NCBI RefSeq assembly: GCF_918797505.1
Contig: NC_092794.1
Coordinates: forward strand, 63,835,345-63,899,344
Length of the DNA stretch: 64,000 nt
Direction: 5' to 3'
DNA from: Bemisia tabaci
Taxonomy: Eukaryota; Arthropoda; Insecta; Hemiptera; Aleyrodidae
Positions 1-12,800 of this stretch are shown piece by piece. The number at the start of each line of letters is the position of its first letter. The first letter of the stretch is position 1. Position numbers and translations under genes: made by a program. The notes beneath the pieces are model-generated. The model was given only the letters and a program-made list of their open reading frames with translations, had not been told where the DNA came from and searched no databases.

Positions 1-2101
1 ACAATGACAATTGGAAGTTTGGAAATTAACTCCTGAACGAGATTTTGACAAGTATTTCCATTATAAATACCATGGAAGTTAGATTGTACAATAATGTACT
101 TTGTATTCTAGCCATTTAACCGGAGTTAATAAAAAATATTTATATCTTAAAAGAAAAAGGTTAAAAATGTACCTATGTCATAACACGCAAAATTGGAATT
201 CGTAGGGTTATTTTATATTTTGTTTGTATCTTTAACCTTTTTCCATTGTATTCAACACATGCAAGATGCACCTCAAAAGTTATTTACAACTTGTTTATGA
301 GTTCATTCTGAGGGTTTCTGTCAGAAAATTTATTTTCCTTGTAAAATTTTGAAGAGAGAACGTCCTGCACATTGCTTTCATTCATACCTTGCCTACAGAC
401 CTATTAAAAGGCTTGCAGAATCAACATTGAATAAAAGGAAACTATTTTTAGAATTTTGATTGATATTTCAGGAATCTTAAGAGGGGCAAGAATCTAAAAT
501 AGGATAGGATAATATGCTTAGGTACCTTCTTTTTACATTCTATTATTGATATTTTTCTGCATGCGACAAATCAAGACCATGAATAAGCTTTAATATCATA
601 CATTATCCTTGTACATCCAGAATGAGGCTTGAAAAGTAATACATCAGGATTTTTCAAATATTTCAGTGATGGAAACCACTGCTACTTTCCACACCATGAA
701 TGATAATTACCTGAAAGACCTAATTATCTGTTAAACCCAAACCGAGCCTATCGCGGCATGAAACTATTGGTTTGCCATTTGATCTGTCGCTTTGTTAACC
801 AGTCTTTTTGCCCATTGACTGAAGAAAATTGACACGAAATTTTTTTTCAAATTTCAATACTGATTAATTTTCACACTGATTTTAGATTTAGCTGACAGTA
901 CCATTGAAAAACGTAACAATGGCTAAAATCGAAAAATGCGTATTTCAGATGGCGCCGTTGTAAATTTGTACTCACGTTTTATTTTTTTGAAGAGTAACAC
1001 ACAAAAAGTTCTGCCTAACATTCTCTATGTATTATCCTCACTCAGTCTAAAAACATCATAGTAAATTGCAAGGAAATATTTTTATAAGTTTTGCTTGAAG
1101 AAATTAAAACAATAATCAGAGATTTTTAAACGTTGCAATCAAGATACGCATTTTTCTAAAACTTAGCTATCGATCTTTGATTAAGAACAGATGTATTGGT
1201 AAAATACAGACACACATCATACCATCTTTACATGTTGTCATTCACAAAGTCTGAGCTAATGTCCGAAAAAATAGTTCCTAATTCATTTGCACAAACTATA
1301 GTACAGTACAGGGATGACTGAAAAGTTTTTTGGAAAAGAGAGAAGTAATGATACTGCTCAAGAGAGATAGGAGAGTCTTGAAGGATTTTCTGAGGAAATT
1401 GGAAAGAGTAGGCTCTTCTTACACATCTGCCAAAGAGTGCTTATGTTACACCTCATTATGGTGATTGGTCATTCTGCAAAATGGCCAATTTTTGGTCCAT
1501 TCCACAAAAAAGGCGATAAAAAATGATTCATGCTTACACCAACAATTTTTCTCTAATATCCAACATCAGTCGATATTTTTTGTCAATTTTTGCATGTTTT
1601 AAGATGAAAATTTGTCAACAGCCCATTCGCAAAATGAGCCGATTTCCTGTTGTCCATTCCAGAGGAGAGGCAATCACAATAACAGGGTGTAACACTTACA
1701 CCACAATAACCAAAATCCTTCAGCTTTCAAAAAATATTTTCATTACCTGTGCTAACAACCACTTATATCAATTGAAAGTGCAAATGCTATCTAACATCAA
1801 CAAAAGGAAAGTTTTTCAAGTCATCAGACTATACTGGGGAAAAGTAAAAACTTTCCCCACTTGCGTGACCTCAATTTGGTGAGTGCAATTTGCAGAGCAA
1901 GTGATCAGCAAGTACAAAAGCACAAAATTTGACTCATACAAAGATTGTTGCCGTTTGGCAGTGAATCTCGTAAGCTCTGAAGGATTAAGTGAAAATAATG
2001 ACACAAGTAAGTTAGAGTTTACAATAATAAACTAAAAACACAAGTGAACCATGATCGGCTGTAGAAAATTTCATTATTGACTTCTGAAAAGGTTTAGGCA
2101 A
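1..2101. other. Downstream flank of the syntaxin gene, no coding gene seen
   Basis: AT-rich sequence downstream of the minus-strand syntaxin stop codon. It probably holds the 3' UTR and intergenic DNA. No exon with recognisable protein similarity was seen. It contains one short inverted-repeat element (922-1167, described separately). The open frames here are short and have no recognisable content. Confidence 0.5.
922..1167. repeat. TIR/MITE family K, copy 1
   Basis: The ends are imperfect inverted repeats: GCTAAAATCGAAAAATGCG on the left and the complement of CGCATTTTTCTAAAACTTAGC on the right. The interior 'TTTTATTTTTTTGAAG' also occurs in the copy at 38.3-38.6 kb. Related copies lie at 4778-5018, 31003-31510 and, in part, near 50757-50870. 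Confidence 0.5.
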
Positions 2102-5100
2102 CTAATCTCGACTCCAGAGGATGAAGACTAAAATCATGACAAATGTAAAAGTACCAATTATACTGTAGCACAGACACTTCTGTCTCCGGAGTTTATTCTG
2201 AAACAAAATCATTAAGTTAAAAATTAATTGATGCCCTAGAGATTACATTTAATCATGAACAATAATATCCAAGACCAATCCACACAAGTCAGTCATGGTG
2301 CATCTTTTTGAAATCCACTTTCCCATTCGGCCTTAATGAGGCTGCATCCAGTGTAATGTCACATTGGCTGCTCCAATAAGAAATACATTGCAAACAGCAA
2401 GTTCTACCTCACTGCGTAGTGTACCTCCAAAATTCATCTGCGGGAATAACTTAACTGAGTAGAATAGTCTTGCTAATAACTTGATCATCCGATGAATTGT
2501 AACAGCAGCCCAAGTTGCATAGTGCAAACGCTGGATAGTTGAAAATTCATAAAAACATAGTTGAATCTCACAACTGAATGAAGGAGAAGTGAGTTCAACT
2601 ATTTGTTTTGAAGTGCTGCTGAATTTTTCATCATCAAGTTCACAAATAAAATGGGCATGGTATTTCTAATCAAGAATAAGTTTGACCTCAGGAATTTTAA
2701 AGATCAATTTTTTTGTATCTGGGAGGAAAAAGAATGCGATAATCACTCACCGATAGTCTACTAGCTTCTCGAAGATGGTTGGCACCTTGCTGCACATTTA
2801 TACCCGTGTTTTCCACGTGGGCTTCTATACTATCTACAATCTCACCTTGACTATGCACTAACACAGCCAGTTCTTTGAAGATCTGATTTGCATCACTTAT
2901 TTCACCCTGAAAAAAAGAGGAAATAAATGAACAAGTTTCCAATTCCTCATTTTAACTCCTCGACAATTTTAGCCAGTGGGTCGAATGAAAAATAATCTTT
3001 GGCAACAACAATGGGCCTGTTGCATGCAAGAGATACAGCCGCGCGAATAGACTTTATAGAGGTTAAATGACACGAAAATTACGATGGTCACATTAAAAAA
3101 GGCTGAAATACACTCCTTACTGTGCAATTTGCGTTGTTAGGAACGCGCTTTTTCAAATTTCCCGCGTCTGGGGGCAGTTTTCTAATCACCGGAAACGAGC
3201 AAACGGCGGGCTCGGTGATTTCCGGAAGATGCCGAGTCGTTGTTGTTGTTGTTATTTTTTCCTTCAGTTTGTTTACAAACCCAACGTGATCTCCTATAGT
3301 GGTCCATATACGCTTTATGCGGTAACCAAATCGATCAACTTTTAAATATCCAACGCAATCCTTCTACATTTCATTTCACGATGTCACGAGCTCTGATTTT
3401 TAGGTTATGTTGTCAGTTTTAGTTGACCGGAAATAGCCGCGAGTTGCCGTTAATTGTTTCCGTCAGAAAACTGCCCCCAGACGCGGGAAATTTGAAAAAG
3501 CGCGCTCCTAACAACACAAATTGCACAAGAAGGAGTGTATTTCAGACTTTTTTAATGTGACCATCGTAATTTTCGTGTCATTTAACCGCTAAAAAGTCTA
3601 TTCGCACGGCTGTACCTCTTGCATGCAACAGGCCCATTGCATTGGCATCTAAGAAAAAGAACAAGAAGGTAGAATAGTGCTGGGCCAACATTATATTGAA
3701 GGAAAATCAAAGCCAGAAAAAATAAAAATAAAAAATAAATAAATAAAGAAGTAGATAAAAAATTAGAAGTACAATGAACTGGAAAGGGAGGGGTGCTAAG
3801 CTCCGGTGGTTGCATTAGAAATACTTAATGATAAACTTAGATGTAAAATAAAAGTAAAACTTCACATTTATACAGTGGAGAAGAGAATTATGTAACATGG
3901 GACTTTGCTTCGGAATTTACTCAAGATGTGCATACTTCACCAAAAGCTTGATGGAGGAAATAATGAAAACAATTAGCGAGACTGTTTTTATAGAATTGAG
4001 ATCTTAACAAATTTTTTTTTGAAAATTTATGATGGTGGTTTTCAAAGGATTACCAACATCAAAGTTGGATGCACTCACCAGCAATCTTGTAGATGATGAC
4101 CTGAAATAAATACTAGATTTATTTTGAGGAAAAATACCTGAATTTTTAATCCTCATTAAGCAAATAGAATGGTGGCTTTGGATTTAAATGCAATATGTAA
4201 TTAGAGCTTGAATGTTTAGTTTTCAATTCCTGTCTTTTACGGCACAATTCAAAAGAGCTCCTGTCCAAACTTCTTTTAAAACGAGGGATGTTTATCTCCT
4301 GCATAACTTCAACTCCAACCAGATAACTAGAGTGAAAGCCAATGGGAAGGTATGAATGAGGAAACTTACCTCTAATTGTCTAATAGCTTTCTCTTGCTCA
4401 ATCTGCATACGAAGTTCCTCTTCGTCTATTTCCAGTTGCCTCTGAGCTTGCATTCGCTCACTATTTGAGTCTCGAAGCTCTATAAGATTGGAATGTCTAC
4501 TCTCTGCAAAGAGAAGCAATATTTTTATAAAATTGTAAAAGGCCAAGTAATTCAACAAAATCAAATTTTATATAGAGAGGAAAGATATGGCAGGCCTAAA
4601 AAAGAAACTGAGAAAAATCTGAGCAAAAATGCTTATAAACAAGTAATCTTTTAACATTGCCTTTAAGGTATCCATTATAAAAGATGTTGTTCTAAAGTGT
4701 ATCTAGTGCATTTTTATCACTTTTAAAAACTTCAGATTGAAAACAGGTAAAAAGAACTCAATGACCACAGTGGCAAATCGATAGTGAAACTGCAATAACG
4801 CAAAATCTTGTTTGCAGTGTTTCAAAATCTCCACTCCTATTTTATTTTATCATACGAGAACGTACCATCACTATTGCATGAAATTTTCGCCAAGTATTTT
4901 TCAAACCGAGAAGAAAATCAAAGAAGTTTTTAAGACACAAAATTGTGTATTTTTCTATTCGAAAAATAAATCATGACAGGGGAGCTGCAGTGTCGCAAAC
5001 TGATTACAGTTTACCCTTGACATGCATGATGCAGCACTTTCAGGACCCATGTTCATCATTTACCTATGATACACAAAACTAACCTTTCTTCAAATAATAC

Positions 5101-7887
5101 TTTTATTAGCATTCAGATAAACTTACAAAATTGCAGTAAAAAAGCATAGGAAATTTAAGGAAAGAAATGAAAATTTATTCCCTTATAAAAGAGATATGTA
5201 AGTGCACAACAATACATGAATTGCTTATAAACAATAATGATTAGAAAAGGATGAGAGGCAATACATACTTGTTGTTAAGCAAAAACTAACCTCTGAAAGG
5301 ATCATCATTGGATGGCGGTCCTGGAATTTTGATGGACACAGAATCTGCTCTTCCTTTCTTTAATTCCTCACTCTCTTTTTGCAAGGTCTTTTTCTGAGTC
5401 TCTCGAAAAGCATTCAATACAGTTGTGAATTCATCAAAGAGCCTGTCCTTTTGCATTTTGCATTGTCTCTGAAATGAGTTCCACAAAAATGTGAAAGAGA
5501 TGTGCAGGGAGGAAGAAAATAGTGGTAAAGAGAGGCAATTATAGTTTTAATTCTAGGTATGGAGGGAAGAAATATGCCCTTTTCAAACATTGCAAGTGTT
5601 TTACCGAAAGTGGGGGTCATCGGTGCATCGCTCATCGATGATTGTGAAATATGTTGCAAAAACCCTCATCGATAACCCCCACTTTCAACTTAAAACTTGC
5701 AACGTGTGCAAAGGGCAATACTGATGTGTACAGATTTCCTGCCCAAAAGAAAGTGGTTGCGAGAAGGTTGTCACAATATCACTAAAAAAATCTATGTTGT
5801 ACCAATGTTCTTGTAACGTTTTTATAACATTATTTTTGGCAGTGGCCGGTTGGGTTATTGAAAAACAAGGAATGCAAACTAGGAGTAGAAATTTCTGAGC
5901 GGTTAAAAATTTTGAAACTCAGTAGAGAGTTATCAAAATTACGAGACATGAATTAAATCCACCCAAATAGGGATTGGCTGAATCATATCGAATGTTGCCT
6001 AATTTCTTACATGTTTTACTTCTTTAACAGAAAAGTAATCATTCTTTTGACTTGAAATTTTGTGAAAGCATTCTTCATTAGCCAGGGAAATGTACAGGAA
6101 GTTTCAAGGCATTAGGTTGCTTAGTTCTCTGTTAAGAAGATAAAACTTGAGAGGACACTCAGGCAACGAGAAACGCAGTTAGGCTAATTGATGTTGAATC
6201 CATTTAAATCAAAATGCTGAATTTAAAGATCGTATTTCTATTATCAGCTCATGAGTACTACTTGCACCTTTTTGCACAGCTTAAGTGATATTTATAAAAT
6301 CATATTAAAAGAGCTCGGAGTGATGACAGAAATTGACTGACCTGCTCAAGAGGTGGAATTGGGATATCAGCAAGTTCTTTGATATTCTCACTTGTATCTT
6401 TGACCAGCTGCTGCGTGTAATGTTGAATTTGATGGCTGAAAAATCGAATAAATAAACATTAAATGGTCCAGCAACCTTTTCTGATGAGCTAGATTCATTT
6501 CTGATAATCCCATTACTATAATGGACCTGTTGCAAACTTTTGCTAAAGCAAAAATAAGAGTTGCTACTCGTAGAAAGTGTCTCAAAAATCACAATGAGCG
6601 CATCGGCAAACTCTGAAATGCACTCCTTACTTCACAATTTGCTCTAGAAATTTGCGTTTTTTTCAAGCTTTCCGCTTCAAAAACGATACCATGGCACAGG
6701 TGAACATTTCGTTAGAGGAGTCATTCCATCTAACCCCTGCTCACAAGGATATTACACAATATTCAACATAGCCAACATCAATCCGCCAAAACACATGTGA
6801 TGGGACAATAATTCTAACCACCTGATAACAATCGGCGAGTTTACATTCACACTTTCCTCGCGTTGTTAGATATCCGTGTTGATTGACTTCCTGCTCTCCT
6901 CAACTTGCGTGCGGAAGCGTCAGCCATGTTGAGCAGGGATTGAATGGAACAAATCCTAAAATGTTCACCTGTGCTGTAATATCCTTTTTGAAGCGGGAAT
7001 CTTAAAAAAACGCAAATTTCTTGCGCAGATAGTGAAATTAGGAGTGCATTTTAGAGTTTGCCGATGCGCTCATCTTAATTTTTGAAACATTATCTATAAG
7101 GAACATCTCTTATTTTTGCTCTAACAAAAGTTTGCAAGAGGCCCATTGTTTAGTGATCATTTCACCTTTAAGAATACAGACATCTATTTAAAACAACTGA
7201 TTTTCACGGTGTAAGGCGAGACGTGGTTGATTTGCTTGGTTCATAAAAGTTTTACTGATCTTAATACATTCCAACAAATTGGGGTCAGTTTGAATCATTG
7301 ATTGATATTTTCTTGTCTTCAGTTTTTTGTCTTAGGTACTTACTTTTTCTGTAATTAAATTCTTCAATTAAGTATAGCAAAGAGTCATTGTTTTAGTGAT
7401 GGAATCATTCATTACATAATACCATGCATTTCTCTGATTTGTTTTCTGGTGTAAATATTGAATTTACAATCTGTTCTGAGTTAACAATAAAAAGCATCCT
7501 TCGACACGAGATAAAAAATGGCTTTGATTATAAAGAGAGCTAAGACTAATGAATTAACAAATTAGATACTTACAGTTTCTGCCTGGAATTAGCAGAATCT
7601 TGTGGAGTCCCCAGCTGACTCACCATTTTTTTCATGGAGGATACTGGAAAAAGAAAACAATCGGTAACATTAGTTGAGGTATTCTTTCCGGAACTTGCAA
7701 GACTACAAGATTTTTACTTTCATGATAACAAAGCTAGTTGCGAAATGATTAGGGGGTTCAAGTGCTTACCATTTTGGGAGATTTTCTGGATATTAGTTCC
7801 GATGGTATGAGCAACCTTCTGGAAGTCTTTTTCTCTACCATATCCCGTGCTGTTGTACGAAGACGGTCCATAGTTACCACTATCCAT
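2102..7887 (-). CDS. Syx7: Syntaxin-7/12-type Qa-SNARE (seven coding exons)
   Basis: Endosomal/lysosomal t-SNARE, anchored by its C-terminal tail, that pairs with Qb, Qc and R SNAREs in late endosome fusion. Exons in transcription order: 7887-7770, 7643-7574, 6435-6342, 5468-5291, 4503-4370, 2906-2751, 2197-2102. All splice phases agree and give 281 residues, a normal length for syntaxin-7/12. The N-terminus (MDSGNYGPSSYN) is polar and is followed by 'DFQKVAHTIGTNIQKI'; the Habc helices run to about residue 135. The SNARE motif spans about 185-248, with the ionic-layer glutamine Q218 in 'VLVHSQGEIVDSIE'. A basic NKLRRQKC stretch precedes a membrane helix at about 259-278 and a short luminal tail. 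The order and motifs match Drosophila Syx7/avalanche best. Introns 2, 4 and 5 carry TIR elements. A noncoding 5' exon ending at 9401 is likely. Confidence 0.93.
3009..3639. mobile_element. TIR element family I (non-autonomous)
   Basis: A 631-bp element with very long terminal inverted repeats of about 190 bp. The left end is CAATGGGCCTGTTGCATG and the right end is its complement. The arms share GACGCGGGAAATTTGAAAAA and a TAATGTGACCATCGTAATTT segment in inverted orientation. It has no open frame for a transposase. It sits in intron 5 of the syntaxin gene and is the sister of the element at 6520-7147, which has the same tips. Confidence 0.75.
4778..5018. repeat. TIR/MITE family K, copy 2 (degenerate)
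   Basis: It begins CGATAGTGAAACTGCAATAA and ends near GTCGCAAACTGATTACAG. The interior 'AAAAATAAATCATGACAGG' and GTCGCAAAC resemble the better-preserved copy at 38318-38571. It lies in intron 4 of the syntaxin gene. Confidence 0.4.
5595..5700. repeat. Short hairpin-forming inverted repeat
   Basis: The arms AAAGTGGGGGTCATCG and the near complement of GATAACCCCCACTTT are separated by about 55 bases. The outer arms CAAGTGTTTTA and TAAAACTTG also pair. It lies in intron 3 of the syntaxin gene and is probably a tiny MITE. Confidence 0.45.
6520..7147. mobile_element. TIR element family I, second copy
   Basis: A 628-bp element in intron 2 of the syntaxin gene. The ends are AATGGACCTGTTGCAAAC and the complement of GTTTGCAAGAGGCCCATT. 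The arms share, in inverted order, CGCATCGGCAAACTCT, CTAATTTC-like and AATGTTCACCTGTG blocks. The length and tip sequence match the element at 3009-3639, but the interior differs, as in a non-autonomous family. No transposase frame was seen. Confidence 0.7.
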
Positions 7888-7897
7888 CTTTTTAACT

Positions 7898-9700
7898 TAT
7901 GATGTAAACCAGAAAAAGAAGAAAGGTGCTCACTTTATCTAGATGCAAAGCTGATCAAAAACCAAGTGACTCCTAAATGTTGAAACATACAAAATGATTA
8001 CTTTATATTACTCGATTGAAGATAATGACCAAAAATAATCACTATACAAACAGAATATAGTACATAAACTTTTCTTCAAAGCATCACAAACATGACAGTG
8101 AAACAGGTACTTCTAGATTTCAAATCATCTTTGAAAGATCAGCAATAATGGTTGTACCAAAATAGCACACAGTGTAAAATTTACCAAAAAGAAAGAAACA
8201 GAGAACCTATATGATCAAATTTTGATGATAATCAGACTAAAACTAGAATAAAAATTACCTACTGCCAAAAAGAACATAATGAATCGATAAAAAATCAAAT
8301 GATGAAGTTTTTATGGCTGTACCTTCTTTTGATTTAACTACATAGTTTTGTCATACTCTTAAGGCAGAGATCTACTTCCAGTCTATCAAATGTTTTGAAG
8401 CTGAACCAAGTGAAACTAAATTGTAGTTTCGTAAGGAAGTGGTGTTGATACAAGGATTTTAAACCTAAACTCATTTTAAATATGAGCTTAATCAGTGGTC
8501 GAATTCTTAGTGAAGGTTAGGATTTCTACAATTCAGACAATGAACAGACAGCTGCTGCAATGGGGAAATGAACGAGAGCATCATTGAGATTGCACCTCAG
8601 ACTTGTGATGTCTCAATTTCTTTCAACTGAGCAATTGTTAAACAAATAGACAACTAGCTGGTTAAAATGTAGCTGATAAAAATCTACATTTCTCACTGAA
8701 TGTATATACCATATTTCTTGTCGGAATGGATTAAGGTGACAATGTTTACAAATCCAACTGATTGGAAAATTGTCACTTCATGGGCATGATTATAAACCTC
8801 ATTTACTATTGGCTTACAAAGAACTCCAAAGAAGTTGATTATCTCAAAGGTATCTTCGTACCGTGGAAAAATAAGCGTTAAGTGGCCACACCAAATAAGT
8901 TCACACACTTCCAGAATGCATCAGAGAAGATCTCCCTCCTTGATTCTTCACTTTACTTCCAATGCTAAATTTAAGGCATACGATCTTCTGTCGCACTCTA
9001 AAAGTGCGTAAATTTTCTTGGTATGGACTCTCACCGAAGCGAAAAGTGTAAATCTCGGTTCACAATTCTGATGCTACCTGACAATTACTCGGCTGATTCA
9101 GTTGCCAATAGTTTCGAAAATGATATTACAAATGTGAAAGTAAATGTTGTGCAATTAAGTGCAATTTATCTCCACGAAGCTAAAAAAAAGTGGGTGGTAG
9201 CTGATAAGTAGACAAATCAATTCATGACACCAACTTACTGACAACACCTTGGGGTTTAACACAACACAGTTTGCAGATACAAACCACGAAGTTGGAGGAA
9301 ATTCACTCGAGAAATTTATAAAAGAAAGGAGAAGATGATCGCAAACTTGAACAAAGATATATAATGATTGATTTATGAAAAAAAGAACTTGAAAACTTAC
9401 ATCTTGCTAATGAAATTATGAAAAAACACGGACGATTGACAAGTATTTTTGTTATGGTTGTTAGTCATCGGTTGTTGATGATTACGGCACTCATCTAGAT
9501 TCTTATCATCATCGTTGGCGCGAAATTCAATTTTGCGGGGAAAGTTTACAGGCGCGCAGGTCCGCAGACGCATTTTCCACCAATTTTTTATCCCAATTTG
9601 TTCATTAAAATAAAAATAAGTGCAGCTGTAAATATATGATGAATGACACTTGAATACACTGCGACCAACGTTTTTGTCAGCAAAAATGGCGGGTATTTCT
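7898..9700. other. Syntaxin 5' UTR intron and upstream region
   Basis: No coding exon is supported here. On the minus strand a splice donor (GTAAGTTTTC) at 9400 follows sequence ending AGCAAGAT, and a pyrimidine-rich acceptor ending ATCATAAG sits about ten bases before the syntaxin ATG at 7887. Together they suggest a noncoding first exon upstream of 9401 and a 5' UTR intron of about 1.5 kb. The core promoter would then lie near 9.5-9.7 kb. This is inferred from splice signals only. Confidence 0.35.
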
Positions 9701-9836
9701 TCTCAAGAAACCTATTTCTCAATTTATCAGCAGCGAGGAAACATTAAAAAAATCCAAAAGATACAGCTGCCACTCGATGGCTTGTTTGTCATCCTCTTGA
9801 GATTGTGAAACGAGTAAGTATTGTGATTTGTATTGA

Positions 9837-12800
9837 TCAATTATTGCCATGCGTAAGGATATGCAGCAAGGACAGCGGGCAGTCATCAAATGGCTGATCA
9901 CAAGAATTCCTCTGAATTGGCCTATAAGAAAATAAATGATTAAATACATAAATTAAACGCCTCCATGATATGATACCAAGCGAACCTGTTGAAACTAGTC
10001 TCTTGAATGTGAAAAATTGTAAATACGGATTTACGGAATGTTTTATATTTGACATTATTAAAAATAAAGTATAATACCATTATTATGTTATTTTACACCC
10101 ACCCCCTTCTTCCAGGAGGAGAGAGTGTAGGGTGTGGGTGTGGGTGTACGCAGAAAAGTTTTCATTCAAATACAGTCTCCATGTCTCTGCTCATAAGTCA
10201 TATGATTATTAGTATAATTATATATATTGAAGACGTTCTTTCTCATGGAAGTTTTCAAAATCCATAGGTATCTGCAATTATGTAAATGGAAGTACGTATG
10301 TACTTAATTCAATCCAATAGGTATAATATAGAGTCTCTCTTTCGCCAGGGCCGAATTAAGGGGATGGGAGCACATAGGTCATCGCCAATGGTGTCAAATT
10401 TAGGGGATACGCAAATTTTGAAATTTTTTTAAACATATGTAGATATGAAAAAAGATTTGGACTCAGAAAAAAAATGACAAACTAGTAAAGGCGGCAAAAT
10501 CTCTCACTTCCCGACTGTATAAGTAATATCTGATTTTGTCGTCTTTCGGTAGTACAAGATTATTATCGGTATTATTATCGGTTTGCAGCTTGAATTATTT
10601 GAGTTAGGAGAGAAAGCAACCTTGTTCACACAGAGAAAGGTTTACGGAACTTAACTTTCGTGAGCTTAAGCTAGTGTGCCCTGGTAAAAATTGGCGATAA
10701 GAGCTGCGTTTCAAAATACCATATGAATTCTTATAGCCGGCTGAAGAGGGCTACAGAAAATCATATAGCTGGCTGTTGAATGCGGAGAAAATCATACGGC
10801 CGGGCTATACGAAGCGATAAAAAATTATGCAGCCGGTCTATAGTTCCTGTCGCTGGGCTTTACACTTTATCGCCTGGCTGTTGCTTCTTCGTCATCGATT
10901 ATAAAAGGCTATATGAAATTGTGTAGGAATTCGTGTGCTTTGGAAATCATTAAGTTTGATACGGAACCACCTTAATATTTACACAACACACGTTATATTT
11001 TCCTATAATACATACTTTTTCATCAATTAAAACGAGATTAATCCATACAGGATGTGCAAACATTTCAAAATCATGAGTTGAATAACGCTGACTCGGCCAG
11101 ATTAAATATTAGAGCCTATCACAAAGCGGAGCGGCGACGCACTGGCGCCTACAAACCTAACAGGGATACTTCACGCATTGCGCAACGCGTGAAGTATCCT
11201 TGTTAGGTTTGTAGGCGCCAATGCGCGTTTAGCGCTGGCTGCCCGCCTGCCGGACCGCGGCGTGCCATGCACGGCGCTTGAAGCAACTATTTCACACCAG
11301 AGGTACTGCACAGTATCATACGAAACTGAAGGCGCTCTAATATATTAGGAATGGCAGGCATCCATCAAAAGTACGGAGCTTTCCTCGCAAAATAAATCAA
11401 GATACTACGGCCCAAAAAGAGAGCAGTATTCCAAAAACTCATCAAGTCCTAGCATCCGTAATTAGTAACGCTTGGTATACACTTTATCGCTTGGCTGTTG
11501 CATAATCGCCATCGGCTATAAAAGGCTATAAGAAATTGTGTAACCGGCTATAGAAGCTATTGGAAATCTTACAGCCGGCCGTAGGTCTATGGTATTTTGG
11601 AACACAGATTTTACTGTCAATTTTTACCAGGATGGGCACTTGGGCAGGGCTTTCAGAAAAAATGCGCCCTCCGGCACATCCATTTGATGGTTCTTATATT
11701 GATGTTTCAAAACGGATAAGAAGGGGCGGCAAAATATAGGCAACCTACGGCGAAAAATTGGTAAATCCAGCCCTGACTTCCACCTAGAGGGACATTGATA
11801 TATATAAAAAAAAAAAAATCTTTCCAATATAACATACGCATCTGTGAATACTTACGGAAATAAAATTGAAAAAAGTTGCGTCTTTACGTCATACGGATTG
11901 AATAGTGATGATTCACAGCTTGCTCTTAAAACACAAGAGCTCCCATTGAAGCCGTGCCTGCGTAATAAAAAATAAAGCATGACAATGAAGAGGGCAAAAC
12001 TTGGAGGCATTCGCGAAAACCATCTCGTACAAAAAGGTAAGGAGGGGGGGAGGGGTAATCACCGGATAATACATGAACAAGTTGCAAAAATTAAAACACT
12101 TCCGCGGTGGCTTGGCTAGTAATAAAGGTTATAAAGTTGAAAGTCCTTATAGATAATCAAGCCTTCACGCTCAAAAGTGCAAATGCTGCAAACACTGGGA
12201 GAAGGAAAGCTATATGCTCAGAACTTATAGGGCAGTCGTGAAAGTATACCAAGTTGCATGCCCAATACTGCCGTGCTAAGGAAAAACGCCGTATAAACAT
12301 CCGAGAGTTGACAAATTTCCTTCGAAAAAATGTATATTTTTGAGGAAAGTTATGAACCATATTCCTTGAAATTTTCAGGAACTTTAGGTGGAATTTTGAA
12401 CAAAATTATCCAAAAAATAGGAAGAAAAATAGGCAAAAATTTTCCCGATAATCCGAAATTTGTCAAAGGAAATTTGACAACGCCTGAAAGTTACGGCGTT
12501 TTTCCTTAGCACAGGCAGAATAGCCCAGCTCACTCGACGTAATATACGCGGAAGCGGATATTTGGATCGCAGTAAGGAACAAAGCCACATCAGCTATTGC
12601 GAAATTTCATCGGGCAAATTAATTTTTTCCATGAAAACGGTTTTGCGTATTTTTGTATGAATTTCAGTGAATTTGCTGCATGTTACAAAGCAAATTCTGT
12701 AAAATTTTTAAAGGAATCCGAACGAACGTTCTCTTGTAAAAAATTAGATTGTCCAGTTAAATTTGGCAATAACGGATGTGGCTTGGTTCCTTTCTGCTGA

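Noticed and set aside
9686..9808. Plus-strand small frame starting MAGISSQETYFS, divergent from syntaxin
   Set aside because: Forty codons with no family similarity and no clear splice continuation; it overlaps the likely 3' UTR of DM4/12 gene A.
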